A stretch of DNA of 64,000 nt from Halichoerus grypus (lineage: Eukaryota > Chordata > Mammalia > Carnivora > Phocidae), in contig NC_135717.1 in assembly GCF_964656455.1 (NCBI RefSeq), positions 150,153,793 to 150,217,792 of the forward strand, written 5' to 3'. How positions within the stretch are numbered: position 1 is the first letter of the stretch; every line of letters begins with the position of its first letter. Made by a program: the position numbers and the translations under genes. Below, in pieces: positions 34,031 through 45,598 of the stretch. The notes under the pieces were generated by a model, which had not been told where the DNA came from, ran no database searches, and saw only the letters and a program-made list of their open reading frames with translations.

Positions 34031-36264
34031 AACTAACTCTATGGCAAGACACAATTATCTAGAATGTTTTTTAAAAAATTGTTGGAAGTTTATTAGTTGG
34101 CATTCTTGGATCTAAAATCTAGCTTGTGTTACTTTGTAAACCTGTGATCTTTTTGTTTGTCCAAGAGCCGCATCTTGCCATCTGAAAAGAATTTTTAAAG
34201 AATCAATTACAATGAATCCTTGTATGATAAATGAAGACATTTTGCCTAATTCCAAGGACAGTGGAAGAGTTAGTTACTGTGTACCTTAAAGTTACTCCAT
34301 TACCGGTTTTAAACTAACATTATTTTGCAAGTATGTTAATGTAATTTTCTATCTTTAAAAGAAGTTACACAGGGGAAAAAAAGCTGAATTGGAGAATATC
34401 ATAAAACTGTATCACCAAACAAATGATACCAGATGAAGATACTAATATTAGATGACCTAAAGGCAAAAATATATTCTAAATACAATAACAGGAAGAGAAC
34501 CTTGTTTTCTACTCACCCAATTTTTATTTTTATATCTGCTTATACAGAAATTATTTCTTTCTACGCTTGAAAGAATTCCCTTACTGTCTTGACCTTTCAA
34601 AAATTCATCTTTCCAGAATCAGGAATGGGGAAGAAAGAGACCCTTGGGGGCACTTTAAGGCCAATAACTTATCAAAACATTCCATTAGAAACACCCAGAC
34701 TTTTTCTCTTACACATCAGGTTCTAGTCTTATAAAAGTCTTTACTACTGATAAAAGTAATACTTACAGGCAATCTGGAAATGTAAAAACGCATAAAGACG
34801 AAAGTCAAAACTGGTTTATTCCTTTTTTCCCAGTCATTTTACAATGCATATGCATTGAGACACATGTATAGGCATAAATATAATTTGAGTTTTCAGCTAA
34901 ATATAATTTGATTTTTCAGCTAATCACTCCTTAATAAAAACATGCTGAGCAAGCCTATTAATTTGAAAATTCTTGTCAGCAATGTTACTATTTTAAATTG
35001 TTTCTTATCTCATAAACGTTAAACATTCATTCCCGAAGATACTTCTCAAAGCAGAAATACCTTAAGGAAGGGAGAGCAACTATGATCACATATGAGTGTA
35101 TCAATGCCTACATGCTAATGCTTGAAAGAGAGGGCTTAGGTATAAGAGATTTGCAAAATGACTGAAAAATTGTGCTTGTTTTATTTCCTTCAAGTTCAGG
35201 CTTATAGGGGAAATTAGTTCTTGTCCTTTAGAACCCTTGCCATTGCTTTAATACCCCAATGGACTTTTACTTTGAAACTGTCAGAGTGATCATCAGAATA
35301 TATGACACAATTATAAAGTGTATTATATCTTATGGAGAGTTAGGATAGATACTCAAATTTTTAGGAGGCAGAAAGAAAGACATGGATTCAATGCTCAAGG
35401 TTACAAAGCAAAACTGAGTCTTAACCAAATTTCCCAACACCAAGATGTGTTCATTTTTCACTTTTCCATATTATCTCTTTTATAGGAAGAACCAGTCTCA
35501 CAATCGAAGGCACATCTGCTTATGTGCTAAACAAATAAAATTAATTTAACATAAACTCACTTCAAAATGCACATTGTTTGAGCTTATGTATTGCACCAGG
35601 AAAAAAAAACGTAATTTTCTAACTATTTTTATAATAAACTTCAAATATTTTACAGTCATAGATATTTCGGGCGGTATTAAATGAGTATGGCAAACAAACA
35701 GCAGTCCCTTATTTTTATTTAGCTTATATTACTATCACAGATATTGACTAGTCAGAAGTGTCAAAAGAAATTTTTAATTTGTCTCCTGTGTACCAAACCT
35801 AAAAAGAAGAACGCTTTTGCAAGACAGAACATTTCTCTCAAAAAATTGCCACGCACAGGTGGTTATTCTGCTTCATTTCTTATTTGCCTGAAAAATCCTG
35901 TTTGACAGTTCTCTGTTCTTAGACAAAATTAGAAATGTTTACTCCTCAAAAGGAGCAGAAAATACTATCCCAAAATATGTCTCTTTGGCATAAGGATTAT
36001 TTTGAACTTATTTTTTTTTTAAACACAACAGATACGGGAGAATTTTTGAAAACTTCTTTAAACAGAGAATTTACCTTTTTGAAGAATCATTTGTGTTTCC
36101 TTCTCTGTACCAGGAGGGAAATATGATTAAATCTCTAGAAACCTAAATGGAGAAGGCAAGGACTTAAATCTGCATATCAATCATACCCTTGTTTACTGTG
36201 CTTTGCCTGATAACTTCCCACAACTGACACTCCCTACCCTCAGTATCTTTCTTTTGTCATTAGC
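34031..36264. other. Unclassified sequence, 2.2 kb
   Basis: No gene or interspersed repeat recognised apart from a 23-bp tandem duplication at 34876-34921. Confidence 0.5.
34876..34921. repeat. 23-bp tandem duplication
   Basis: Two adjacent copies of a 23-bp unit beginning AAATATAATTTGA and ending TTTTCAGCT differ at one position (G/T). Confidence 0.85.
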
Positions 36265-36279
36265 TGAAAATGGTATTTA

Positions 36280-37116
36280 ATTATTTATTTTTCTTCAAGT
36301 TTTTATTTAAATTCCAGTTAGTGAACATTCAGTGGAGTATTAGTTTCAGGTGTAGAATTCAGTAATTCAACACTTACGTACAATACCCAGTGCTCATCAC
36401 AAGTGCCTTCCTTAATCCCCATTACCTATTTAACCCAACCCCCCCCCTCCCCGCTGCCCACCCCCTATCCACAACCCTCAGTTTGTTCTCCGTAGTTAAG
36501 AGTCTGTTTCTTGGTTTGCGTCTGGTTTTTACTCCCAATGTTCATTTGTTTTGTTTCTTAAATTCCACATATGAGTGAAATCAAATGGTATTTTTCTTTC
36601 TCTGACTGACTTTGCTTAACGTAATACTCTCTAGCTCCATGTTGTTGCAAGTGGCAAGATTTCATTCTTTTTCATGATTGTGTACTATTCCATATATAAA
36701 ATGGAATACCACAACTCCTTTTCCAGTCATTAGTCAATGGACATTTGGGCTCTCTCCATAGTTTGGCTATTGTTGAGAATGCTGCTATAAACATTGGGGT
36801 GCATGTATCCTTTTGAACTAGTATTTTTGTATCCTTTCAGTAAATACCTAGTAGTGCAATTGCTGGGTCATAGGGTAATTCTATTTTTAACTTTCTGAGG
36901 AACCTCCATACTGTCCAGAGTGGCTGCACCAGTTTGGATTCCCACCGACAGCATAAGAGGGTTCCGTTTCTCCACATCGTCATCAACACCTGTTGTTTCC
37001 TGTGTTGTTAATTTTAGCCATTCTGACAGGTGTGATGTGGTATCTCATTGTAGTTTTGATTTATATTTCCCTGATGATAAGTGATGTTGAGCATCTTTTT
37101 GTGTGTCTATTGGCCA
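36280..37116 (-). mobile_element. Carnivore L1 3' end, antisense, 5'-truncated
   Basis: 'acaatacccagtgctcatca', 'cccacaaccctcagtttgtt'-type CT/C-rich tract, 'gttaagagtctgtttcttgg', 'agctccatgttgttgcaagt', 'cattggggtgcatgtatcct' and 'ggctgcaccagtttggattc' are antisense carnivoran L1 3' UTR. Insertion of about 837 bp between TGAAAATGGTATTTA (36265-36279) and TGAAGATGGTATTTA (37117-37131), a 15-bp TSD with one mismatch. Confidence 0.92.
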
Positions 37117-37131
37117 TGAAGATGGTATTTA

Positions 37132-37481
37132 TGATGATGTTGGGACACTTTGAGTTTTCCTAGATATCTCCCATAAGTACAGGAGGTACACATGTTATTA
37201 AGCTTCTGTTTGTTTTTCTCCTTTTAGTCTGTCTTTAAAGATTACAGGGGATGTCATAGCCAAGAACCTAGAAGGGTAGAGGGAAAATTATTTTTCCTCC
37301 CTTATACTCCTTTCTATCCATTATTTATAATGAAGTACAATCTAGCATGACTATGCCTTTTGTTCTTCCCTCCCAGATATAGCTTTCAACTGGAATTTAA
37401 TTTACACTAGAATAAGATTACATTTTTAGTATGATGTGAAAAGACCAAACTGAAAAATTACATTTTTATTCCTGATTGATA
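37132..37481. other. Unclassified sequence
   Basis: Nothing recognised between the L1 and the first LTR. Confidence 0.5.
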
Positions 37482-37943
37482 TTAAAGGGGTTCAGAACAA
37501 GTTTCCCCAAAATGTGCCACTTTGGTATGTGAACTAATTTGAGCTGAAGGTAATCAAGATCCTGTGGGCTCAAGGGAAAAAATTTCCGCCTCCTTTAACT
37601 ACCTAGAAGAATCTAAATTGGGGTCTTTTCCAGAATAAGAGATAAACTTTATCTGAGTGACTCATCTGTAGGGCAGGGCAAACATCTAATTCCCAAACAT
37701 CTGCTCATCTTCCTCTTGCCCTGTGATGTGTCCTTTTTTCCTTTGAAGCTCCAGGTACCTATTTCTTTCTTTAGTTCAGAATGGCACATATACCTCCTTT
37801 TACCTTTCTGCCTTTGAACCTCTCATGTATGTGGGGTACCCATACACACAAAATTAAATTTTTCCCCTGTTAATCTGTTTTATGTTAATTTGATTGTTAG
37901 ACCAGCCAAAGAACTGAGAAAGGATGAGTAAAATTTTTTCCAC
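37482..37943 (+). mobile_element. Solo LTR, repeated family, copy A
   Basis: About 460 bp. Shares the ordered landmarks 'caaaatgtgccactttggta', 'agggcagggcaaacatctaa', 'ccaaacatctgctcatcttc', the ATTAAA polyadenylation-type signal, then 'ttttatgttaatttgattgt' and 'agaccagccaaagaactgag' with copy B. It looks like an ERV-derived LTR (U3, signal, U5). No gag, pol or env beside it. Family name uncertain. Confidence 0.7.
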
Positions 37944-38311
37944 CTAATAATATGGTTTTCAAAGAAAATAACTGCAAACAAAATGAAACAAGCTTTGTTA
38001 AAAAGAAAAAAAGAAACAAAACAAAAAGAAAAATAGAAATAGGGATGAGGATGATGCCTTAAGGAGACTTTCCCTTATTTCCCGCTACTTGAGACCATAG
38101 AACTGTCCTATTTTATATCTTTCTGACACTTTGTTTTCCATTAATTAGATTTTTCTATGCTATCCAGACTACCATCATCTCTTCTAATGAATCTTTACTT
38201 TGAGCCTAAGTAACCTAACAGGAACAGGGATTACATTACTTTATCAATAAAATATTTCAGGTAATGTGTTAAATATTGCACCACAAAAATGTTATTTTCT
38301 AAAAACTATAT

Positions 38312-38768
38312 TGTTAACCTTAAAAATAAAAACTGCCAGTTATTTTACCAGCAAATGGTGGTTTATTCAGGAATAAAAAGAGTTGCAATCTGAGACAAAC
38401 AAGCTGCAGCAAAACCATTGGTAAGTCTGAGGAACAAAGGAGAGGCATGTTTTTTTGTTTGTTTGTTTTAAAGGAGAAAAGAGGTAAATTGGGAAGGCTG
38501 TTGTAAACTACAAGTCTGTTGGAATAGGAGGTTCGAAGTAGGGTGGCTTTTCATTGGTTCAACTGTTGCCCAGGGAGGTAAGGGAAGCATCTCTTCCTCC
38601 AGCTGGAACAGTAGAGTGGTATCCACATTCAAGGTCAAGTCTGTATAACGTCAAATCCATCTCTTTCTGTTTGGTCTGCAACTGACTAGGAGTGTCAGGG
38701 CATCAGAGTTCCCCCTGCCAAAACCTCCTGATTCCATTTTAGTAAGATTTCCTATTATTAATTTTCAT
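38312..38768 (-). mobile_element. Probable solo LTR, minus orientation, different family
   Basis: On the minus strand, the segment reads CT-rich U3-like text, then 'tattcctgaataaaccacca' and 'tttgctggtaaaataactgg', i.e. an AATAAA signal about 60 bp from a plausible CA end. Plus strand begins TGTTAACCTT. No clear duplication found. Lies between LTR copies A and B; no viral coding sequence present. Confidence 0.55.
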
Positions 38769-38932
38769 AATATCATAGGTAAAATCTTATATAAAACTAT
38801 ATCCAGCACCTCAAGAATAAATTGCACTTCAACTTGAAGGAGCAAATAGAACTTTCCTATGAGAAATGATGTATTCCATATACTTTATGCTACAGGCTTA
38901 ATTGTAACTGACTTTTGAACTTTGAAGGGGTT

Positions 38933-39404
38933 TAAAACAAATTTCCCCAAAATGTGTCACATTGGCATGTAGACTATTTTGAACTAAAGATACTCAAGAC
39001 TGAGAAGATTCAAGAAAAATTATTACCTTTCCCTTCAACTACCTAAAGTCATTTAGATAGGGGGCCTGGCTCAGAAAGAGAGCTATGACCACAGGATAAC
39101 TTTTTATCTGAATGACCCATCTGTAAGGCAGGGCAAACATCTAATTACCAAACATCTGCTCTTCTTATTGTCCCATGAATCACCCTCCTCCCTTTTGAAG
39201 CCCCAGCCCCTATCCCATTCCTTAGCTGAAGATGGCATATAAGCCTCGACTGTCCAACTTGTCCTTGGGTCTCCTATTCTTATAGGGCCCTTGTATAGTG
39301 CACAATTAAATTTGTTTTTCTCTATTTAATATGTCTTATGTTAATTTGATTTTTAGACCAGCCAAAGAATCTAAACAGGTAAAATACTTTTTTTCCCCTT
39401 CCCA
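38933..39404 (+). mobile_element. Solo LTR, repeated family, copy B
   Basis: Starts TGAAGGGG. 'caaaatgtgtcacattggca', 'agggcagggcaaacatctaa', 'ccaaacatctgctcttctta', 'agatggcatataagcctcga' (TATA-like), ATTAAA and 'agaccagccaaagaatctaa' align in order with copy A. About 470 bp; the A and B sequences differ at many positions. Confidence 0.72.
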
Positions 39405-40182
39405 ATAGCTTAAAATTAGAGGATTTGTTTCTTTCCCCTCTACTATGTCTTTAAAAACAGAGTAAAGAGAACAGGAATTTAGCATCCATGCTAGTTCTGT
39501 CAAGATTAGAGATTAGCGTTAACTCCACTTTTTCTTAAAACATGACAAAAAAATAATAATTGAAAAAAAAGGCTATAGAGAAAGGACATGAAGACTTTAA
39601 GGATTTCTAGTTTGGAAAGTAGTTGCAATCCTGATTCCTTCTAGCCTTTTGGCTTTGACATTTCCAGAGCGGCTGAAAATATGCTTTTCATTAAGGGGAC
39701 AAGTTATCAGTTATCAGAACTTAAACTATTAAATTAAATATTAGCAGCCTTGACACATTTTTTAGTGATGTGAATGATAAGAAAATAATTAAAGTCCTAT
39801 TTTAGTTTAATGCTTTCTGGAAAAATCAACACAGCATAACTGGATTGAAACTGAGAAGAATGAAACTTGATTTTAACTTAATACTAGTTGGTGAGGGGTA
39901 TTTTTTTTCTACCCCTTCCTCAACTTCTATCCCTTGCCACTGCTAACATCCTCCTCACTTCCCACCCCGCATCCCCAATAATCACTCAGAAAAATGAGGA
40001 AACTAACTTGTAGCATATGAAAGCATTTCTCTTCCCGTGTTATCCTAGGGATTGGGGGAAAGCTATGTACAGAATCTGTCACATGAAATATGTAATTCCA
40101 AGTATAACTGATTAGAAAAATTCATGCAGACTTATGAAGTTTGGGTTCATTCATAGTCCTTTTCTCTAAAAGTGAGTGTTTT
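39405..40182. other. Unclassified sequence
   Basis: Nothing recognised. Confidence 0.5.
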
Positions 40183-40390
40183 GGGGCCCCTGGGTGGCTC
40201 AGTCAGTTGAGCATCCAACTCTTGATTTTAGCTCAGGTCATGATCCCTGGGTCATGAGATCAAGCCCTTCATTGGGCTCCATACTCAGCTCAGAGTCTGC
40301 TTGAGGATTCTCTCCCTCTCCCTTCTCCCCTACCCCCACTTGCATGCTATCTCTCTTTCTCCCCCTCCAATAAATAAATCTTTAAAAAAT
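40183..40390 (+). mobile_element. Can-SINE, older subtype
   Basis: Plus-strand SINEC with head 'ggcccctgggtggctcagtc', internal 'actcttgattttagctcagg', CT-rich body and AATAAATAAATC tail. Same older subtype as the outer copy at 7952. TSD not clear. Confidence 0.93.
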
Positions 40391-41849
40391 GAATAATGTT
40401 TTGATACCTGCTTGCCACTATGGAGGACATTTATTAATAAAATATGGAATTTTCTTTGTTTTGTTAAAATATTGGATTTTTCTCCTGTGCGATGTTCACT
40501 TAACAAATAAGTTTTTAATTAATATGCAAATTATAATATACTATTTAATATATCACACAGGATAATTTTATGAGCATATGAAGTTATTTAGTTCATGACT
40601 TATACTTTTAAATTAATAAAAAGGACTTTATACTTGTAAGAAAAAATTTAAAATGTAATATTAAAAATAATTTATTACTTCCAACAATTTCCTTTTTTAA
40701 AACATTCCCATTGCTCCTTCATACCAGTTATAAAAATTAGAGAGCATTTATAAGTATACAGATGTAGTTAAAAAATATAATGGAAACTGAACTGATACTA
40801 AAATGTGATAATTTACAAAATGTTCTCACATGCATTCTACTTTCATCATTGCAATATGCTAGGCACTGAATTTCCAAAGATGATTGGACCTCTTCTCTTC
40901 CTCTGAAGAAATGAAGAGTTAGTGAGAAATGTAGGAGACCTGTGATTCCCATTACCTCAGTCCATTTTGCAATGCTGTCAGTAATCCTTTCACATCACTC
41001 TACCCCTGGATAGAGCTTTTACTCTCCAAGCTTTGTTGCAAACTGTTATGAATCTCCTCAAGCCCTTTCACTCACAGTAGATAAGGATGCCTCACATTTT
41101 TTAGAGTCAGAGCCGCGAAAAGGTCAGCTCCTCTCAATGTTCTTGTATGCATCAAGACTTTCTTAACTATGAAGTGAGTCTCCTTCTTTCTTTCCATACC
41201 ATACTTTTTATATTATTTTTAATCTCTTTATTTTATAGCTTTTTACCTTCCACTTAGATTGTCTGAACTACTCTTTTGATTATAGCTGCTTCATTCCCAG
41301 TGTGTTATTTGAAGTTTCTCTTGGCCCTCACTCAGTCACCAAGAAAGAGGGGTATGGGTGTGAGTGAGAATGAACTGGAGTCATCAGGCACACTCACTTG
41401 GACTGTGGTGCTAGGATATCTTCTTAGGAATGCAGGATTGAACAATGTGTTCTTCATGCAATCGCTGTCTTTGGGTAGTGGTATGGTGGCATTACTGCTT
41501 TCCTCCTCCCCTGCTCTCTCTCACTCTCATCCTCCCTCTCCACTTGCTCCTCCTCCTCCCCCTTTCCCACTTCTCCTCCTTCTCTACTTCTCCTTCTCCA
41601 TCTACTATCCCTTCTCTTAATGAAATAGGTCTTTTCTACATCACCTTATTATCTCTGTTTTACCTTGCTTTCAGCTGCCATGACGATATATGTCTTGGGT
41701 CTTCTCCTAATTGAAATTATGTACTTAGCTTTAAAATGTTGCTAAGTAGGATCAGGATAGGCCCCTGGGAAAGTAAATACATATCAGATCACCTAAAACT
41801 ATTCAAGAAAATATCTTCTACTCAACTCTCTTGTCATACCCCCATTTTC
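40391..41849. other. Unclassified sequence with a polypyrimidine tract
   Basis: About 120 bp of nearly pure C/T (41500-41620) stands out. Frames of 114 and 89 codons there are its low-complexity translation. No gene supported. Confidence 0.5.
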
Positions 41850-41935
41850 TATCCATAGTTAGAGCCAAATCTGAGCTAGTAAGTTTGATTACAGAACCTC
41901 CATATTTAACCATTATGCTCTACTTTATAGGTACC
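41850..41935 (-). repeat. MIR fragment, antisense
   Basis: 'aatctgagctagtaagtttg', then 'ccatatttaaccattatgct' resemble the antisense MIR 5' half. Confidence 0.5.
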
Positions 41936-42429
41936 TGATTAAGGATGTTGAGATTTGGGCCATCATTACTCTTTTTTTTTTTTTTTAATTGAATATCTAG
42001 TATAGTTTTTCCATTTTAAATGAAAATATATCCAGGAAACAAGATTTGGGGCAGCAAACTCATGCAGAGACCTCAAACTGGAAGAACAGTTGTTCTTCCT
42101 GAGGATAGTACTCTAGGCTTAGAGCATGCCTATATCATTGAGAAAAGATCTTGATCCCCAGTGATATTCTGGTATTAACATGGATAAAACTTGTTTCTGG
42201 CACTAAAGAAGGCTTGATTGACAACTCCATGTTCTAACAGGCTTTCACTAATCGTAGAAAAAGCAATTCTCTCATGTAGAAAGAGAACAGTATTGGCAAT
42301 TGCATAAAATCTTGACCAGGAATTGATTTGGGGTCAAATTCTTACTTAATAAACACACATATATTCTTTAAAAGTACTCTATGCTTACCTAAAAAGAAAT
42401 CTGCAATACTAATCTAATAACACAATAAT

Positions 42430-42605
42430 TAACACACATTAAATACTTATGATGTGCCAGCCACAACAAATTTATGAGATAGGAATAATCTTTTTTTTCC
42501 CCACTGTATATATAAATGAATTAAGGTACGAAGTGGTTAAGTGATATTTGAATACAAGATGCCTAACTCCAAAATCATACCCTTAACTATTATATACTGC
42601 CTCCT
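42430..42605 (-). repeat. MIR SINE, antisense
   Basis: 'cttatgatgtgccagccaca', 'aatttatgagataggaataa', 'aaatgaattaaggtacgaag', 'cttaactattatatactgcc' follow the antisense MIR order through to its end. Confidence 0.75.
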
Positions 42606-43039
42606 TCAGCAATAGAAAAATTGGATCTGGAATTCAGTCATGATGTCCTCTGTTATTACCAATATACTCCCCTCCATAAAATAAAATCAATTCACAATTA
42701 ATTAATCAATTACAAAAGTCCTTTTCCCTTTACTCCAGTTCCCTTTCAAGCTACTATCTTTTTTAGTCTATAATTTGGAAATAAACCTTCTGAAACATGG
42801 ATGCACATTTTCTGTACTCTTTCTCAGCATCTATTTACTACTTAGCTAATTAAAACTTGAATTTTACTTCAACTACAATACCAAAATATTACGTTAAGGT
42901 TAACAGTGTCCTTGATTTTTGTACTTTGGAAATATTTTTCATTTTTTCATATACCAATATCACTGGAACATTTGGCTCTTTATCGGCACCCATTTTCCCT
43001 CTCCTCCTTCTTAAAACTCTTTTTTTATTAATTCTCTCA

Positions 43040-43750
43040 CTACTTTCCTTTTTTCTGTAAGTTTCTTCTTCAGAATCCTTTGTTGGTGTCTCATCTTTAG
43101 GCTAGCTGTTACTGCTGCCCTCTTATCAATTAAAATAATCTTTTTAAAATCATTCCATTTTCTTGCATGACCCAAACCAAGTTGATGTTGCAAATACATA
43201 TTTCCAGGTAGATCTTTCTCTTGAGCATCAGAATCATATTTATAACTAACATGTTGGCATCTAAACTTGAATATCCCACAAGTGCCTTGAAGATGAACAC
43301 ATTCAAACCACTCATTATCTTCCCTGCCATACCACCCCCCCGCCCCGGGTTTATAGGGTTATCTTAGTTAATGGTACTGTTAACTGCACAGATTCTAAAA
43401 CCAGAATCTTTAACTCCCCTCTTCATCCTTCTCCACACCAGTCTCATCACATCCTGTTTAGAAGGACTTCTAAGGACAATCTTTTCTCATGATTAGATCA
43501 CTCTTTTACTACCATTTCCACCTCTCCCTCCATGGATGATCTCACTTCAGAGTCAGTAAGTTACTTTTAACTGTTCTCCCTTTCTCCGGTCAACTCCAGG
43601 CTCACCCCTGTTTCTATCTTTTGACTTTATGTTGCCAGAATAAGCATTGGCACAGACTTAATTTAGCTGTCACTTTTCTTCTGCAAATGTCCTCATTGCC
43701 TGTAAGGTAAAATCTAAGATCTTTATCAAACATTAGTGCTCAGATCACCT
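43040..43750 (+). mobile_element. L2 LINE, internal 3' region, sense
   Basis: 'catatttccaggtagatctt' then 'tctcttgagcatcagaatca', 'atttataactaacatgttgg', 'cttccctgccataccacc', 'gtaaggtaaaatctaagatc' match the L2 segment that precedes the 3' terminal part seen at 14120-14902. A C-rich patch (43334-43350) interrupts it. Not coding. Confidence 0.6.
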
Positions 43751-43934
43751 TGCTTGGTTAAGATCTTTCAGAACTCAGAACATTTGAGTTCAGAAATGCT
43801 AATACCTCAGAAAATAAAACCCTTATTTCCCCACTTTGGTCTAAGTCTGGAAGAAGGAATAGACTGCAAAGCACTTCCATAGTCAGACAACTACATTTGG
43901 ACAACTGAAAGAAGTCTGTAGACTACCCCACTAC

Positions 43935-44345
43935 CTCTGAGGGAAGGAAAACTTCCATTTACCTTCTTAGCTTCTGTGGCTGGCCTAAGAATTAAACTGG
44001 CATAGACAGATTAATAGGAAAGAAATCATACACATTTTAAATTTATTTATTTATTTATTCATTTATTTTTATGTGTATACAAGTCTTCAGAGGGAAAATG
44101 AAGACCCAAAAAACCTCAAATGTCTGTGTACTTGTGTACCTTTTTACACAAAGATCAATAAATCATGGGAATGTGACAAGACGAAAGGGCTTGAGTGAGG
44201 GGCAGTAAATTGTGGTTCAGGGACTAGGAAATATCTAAGGTGGTAGAATTAATGAACAATCTCTGTCTCTGTCCTAATGGCCAGCAATTCTTACCACTGG
44301 AAAGGATCAAAATAGGAAAATTACCAAAAATGAATTTTAATTCAT
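43935..44345 (-). mobile_element. Solo LTR, repeated family, copy C-like, minus orientation, truncated
   Basis: The reverse complement of 'tggcctaagaattaaactgg', 'catagacagattaataggaa' and 'gaagacccaaaaaacctcaa' aligns with the U5 and R part of the LTR at 46601-47140 ('gggtcttcattttcc', 'attaatctgtcttatgcc'); 'gacaagacgaaagggcttga' also matches. The U3 5' part is missing or lost. A TTTA expansion lies at 44040-44067. Confidence 0.65.
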
Positions 44346-44387
44346 ATTTCTTCTAGAGTTATAATTCTTATTTAAAATCAGCTTCAT

Positions 44388-44590
44388 CGGGTGCCTGGGT
44401 GGCTCAGTCGTTAAGCGTCTGCCTTCAGCTCAGGTCATGATCCCAGTGTCCTGGGATCGAGTCCCACATCGGGCTCCCTGCTCAGCAGGAAGCCTGCTTC
44501 TCCCTCTCCCACTCCCCCTGCTTGTGTTCCCTCTCTTGCTGTCTCTCTTTCTCTGTTGAAAAATAAATAAGAAAATCTTTAAAAAAAATA
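44388..44590 (+). mobile_element. Can-SINE
   Basis: Plus-strand SINEC, head 'gggtgcctgggtggctcagt' with the shorter 'cgttaagcgtctgcc' variant, B-box-like GGGATCGAGTCC, tail AATAAATAAGAAAATC plus A run. TSD not resolved. Confidence 0.94.
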
Positions 44591-44967
44591 AAATTTTATT
44601 AATTATTTTTATTTCTTTATTTACAAACAAGAGGACTCTCCAACTTAAACCGAGTTTTATGAGTATGATTGATGCCATACAATTGTGTATCTACCACCAT
44701 GATCAACATAAAGATCAGTCCTCTCTCTCTCTCCAAAGTTCTCTCTCCTTTACTGTCTGTCCTCCCCTTCTCGACTTGAGCACCACAGATATGTTTTCTG
44801 CTATTTGTTTCATCTTTTCTAGTATTTCACATAAACAGAATCAACCGGTACATATTCTTTTGCATTTAACTGATTTTACTTATAATAATGTTTTTGAGAT
44901 TTATGCATGATGTTGAATGTATTACTATTTCCCCCTTCTTGTTACCATTATATAAATGAGCCAAAGA

Positions 44968-45480
44968 TGGACCCTAAGTTTGTTGGACCCTAAGTTTTTT
45001 CGTTTCTTCACAGAAGCCTGAAATATATTAACTCAGTAGCCTGCTAGCACCAAACTCAAATTTTTACACATCCAGTTGTTCAAAAATAGACAAACAGATT
45101 TTTAGGCATTTAGGATTTGCTTGCTTTGCATCCCTTGGGAAATTACACCCAGTATCTGCTGATCATTATTAAGATAGAGCCTTATGGTTATAAAAACCAG
45201 AGCTGCTATTGCCATTTAGAGGTGACTGGTCACTGATTTAGAGACTCCCCACTATGGTGGGGAAACATATCAACTAGACACGTAAGTTTTCTCTCTAATC
45301 CCCCTGTTCCCTATAAGTCCTTGCACTCTCCCTCTCCTGGATGGTAGCCCCTTTGCTGTAAACCTCAGGAACAGTCTCCTCCTGTGAAGGATTTTCTTCT
45401 TCGGCAACCCTGTCTAAAACCCACTCAGTAAAGTTTGCTGTGTCTTACTAGCTTGTGTGGTCATATTTTTTTTCCCTTGA
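44968..45480 (+). mobile_element. Probable solo LTR within L1
   Basis: The segment between the two L1 pieces contains a TATAAAAA motif (45189-45196), CT-rich sequence, an AGTAAA signal (~45428) and a T-rich end, an LTR-like order in plus orientation. A 14-bp direct repeat TGGACCCTAAGTTT lies at 44968-44981 and 44984-44997 at the left edge. Boundaries and family are uncertain. Confidence 0.45.
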
Positions 45481-45579
45481 TAAATCCCTATATCCCTCTA
45501 ACTCCCTATAATTACAAAGAAGTATTCCATAGTGTAGATATTTGCACATTTTCTTCATTTATCAGCTGAAGGACTGATT

Positions 45580-45598
45580 CCCCCCCCCCCCCCCCCCC
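45580..45598 (+). repeat. Poly-C run of 19
   Basis: Nineteen consecutive C residues within antisense L1. Long C homopolymers are rare in mammalian DNA and are hard to sequence, so length is uncertain. Confidence 0.9.

Noticed and set aside
33906..34115. Charged Lys/Glu repeat protein and its Pro/Ser antisense
   Set aside because: Translation of a GGAA microsatellite.
41276..41714. Leu/Pro/Ser-rich frames resembling membrane proteins
   Set aside because: The hydrophobic sequence is translation of a polypyrimidine tract.
44968..44997. 14-bp direct repeat taken as target duplication of the LTR at 45 kb
   Set aside because: The two copies are only 2 bp apart and both lie at the left edge, so they cannot bracket the insertion.
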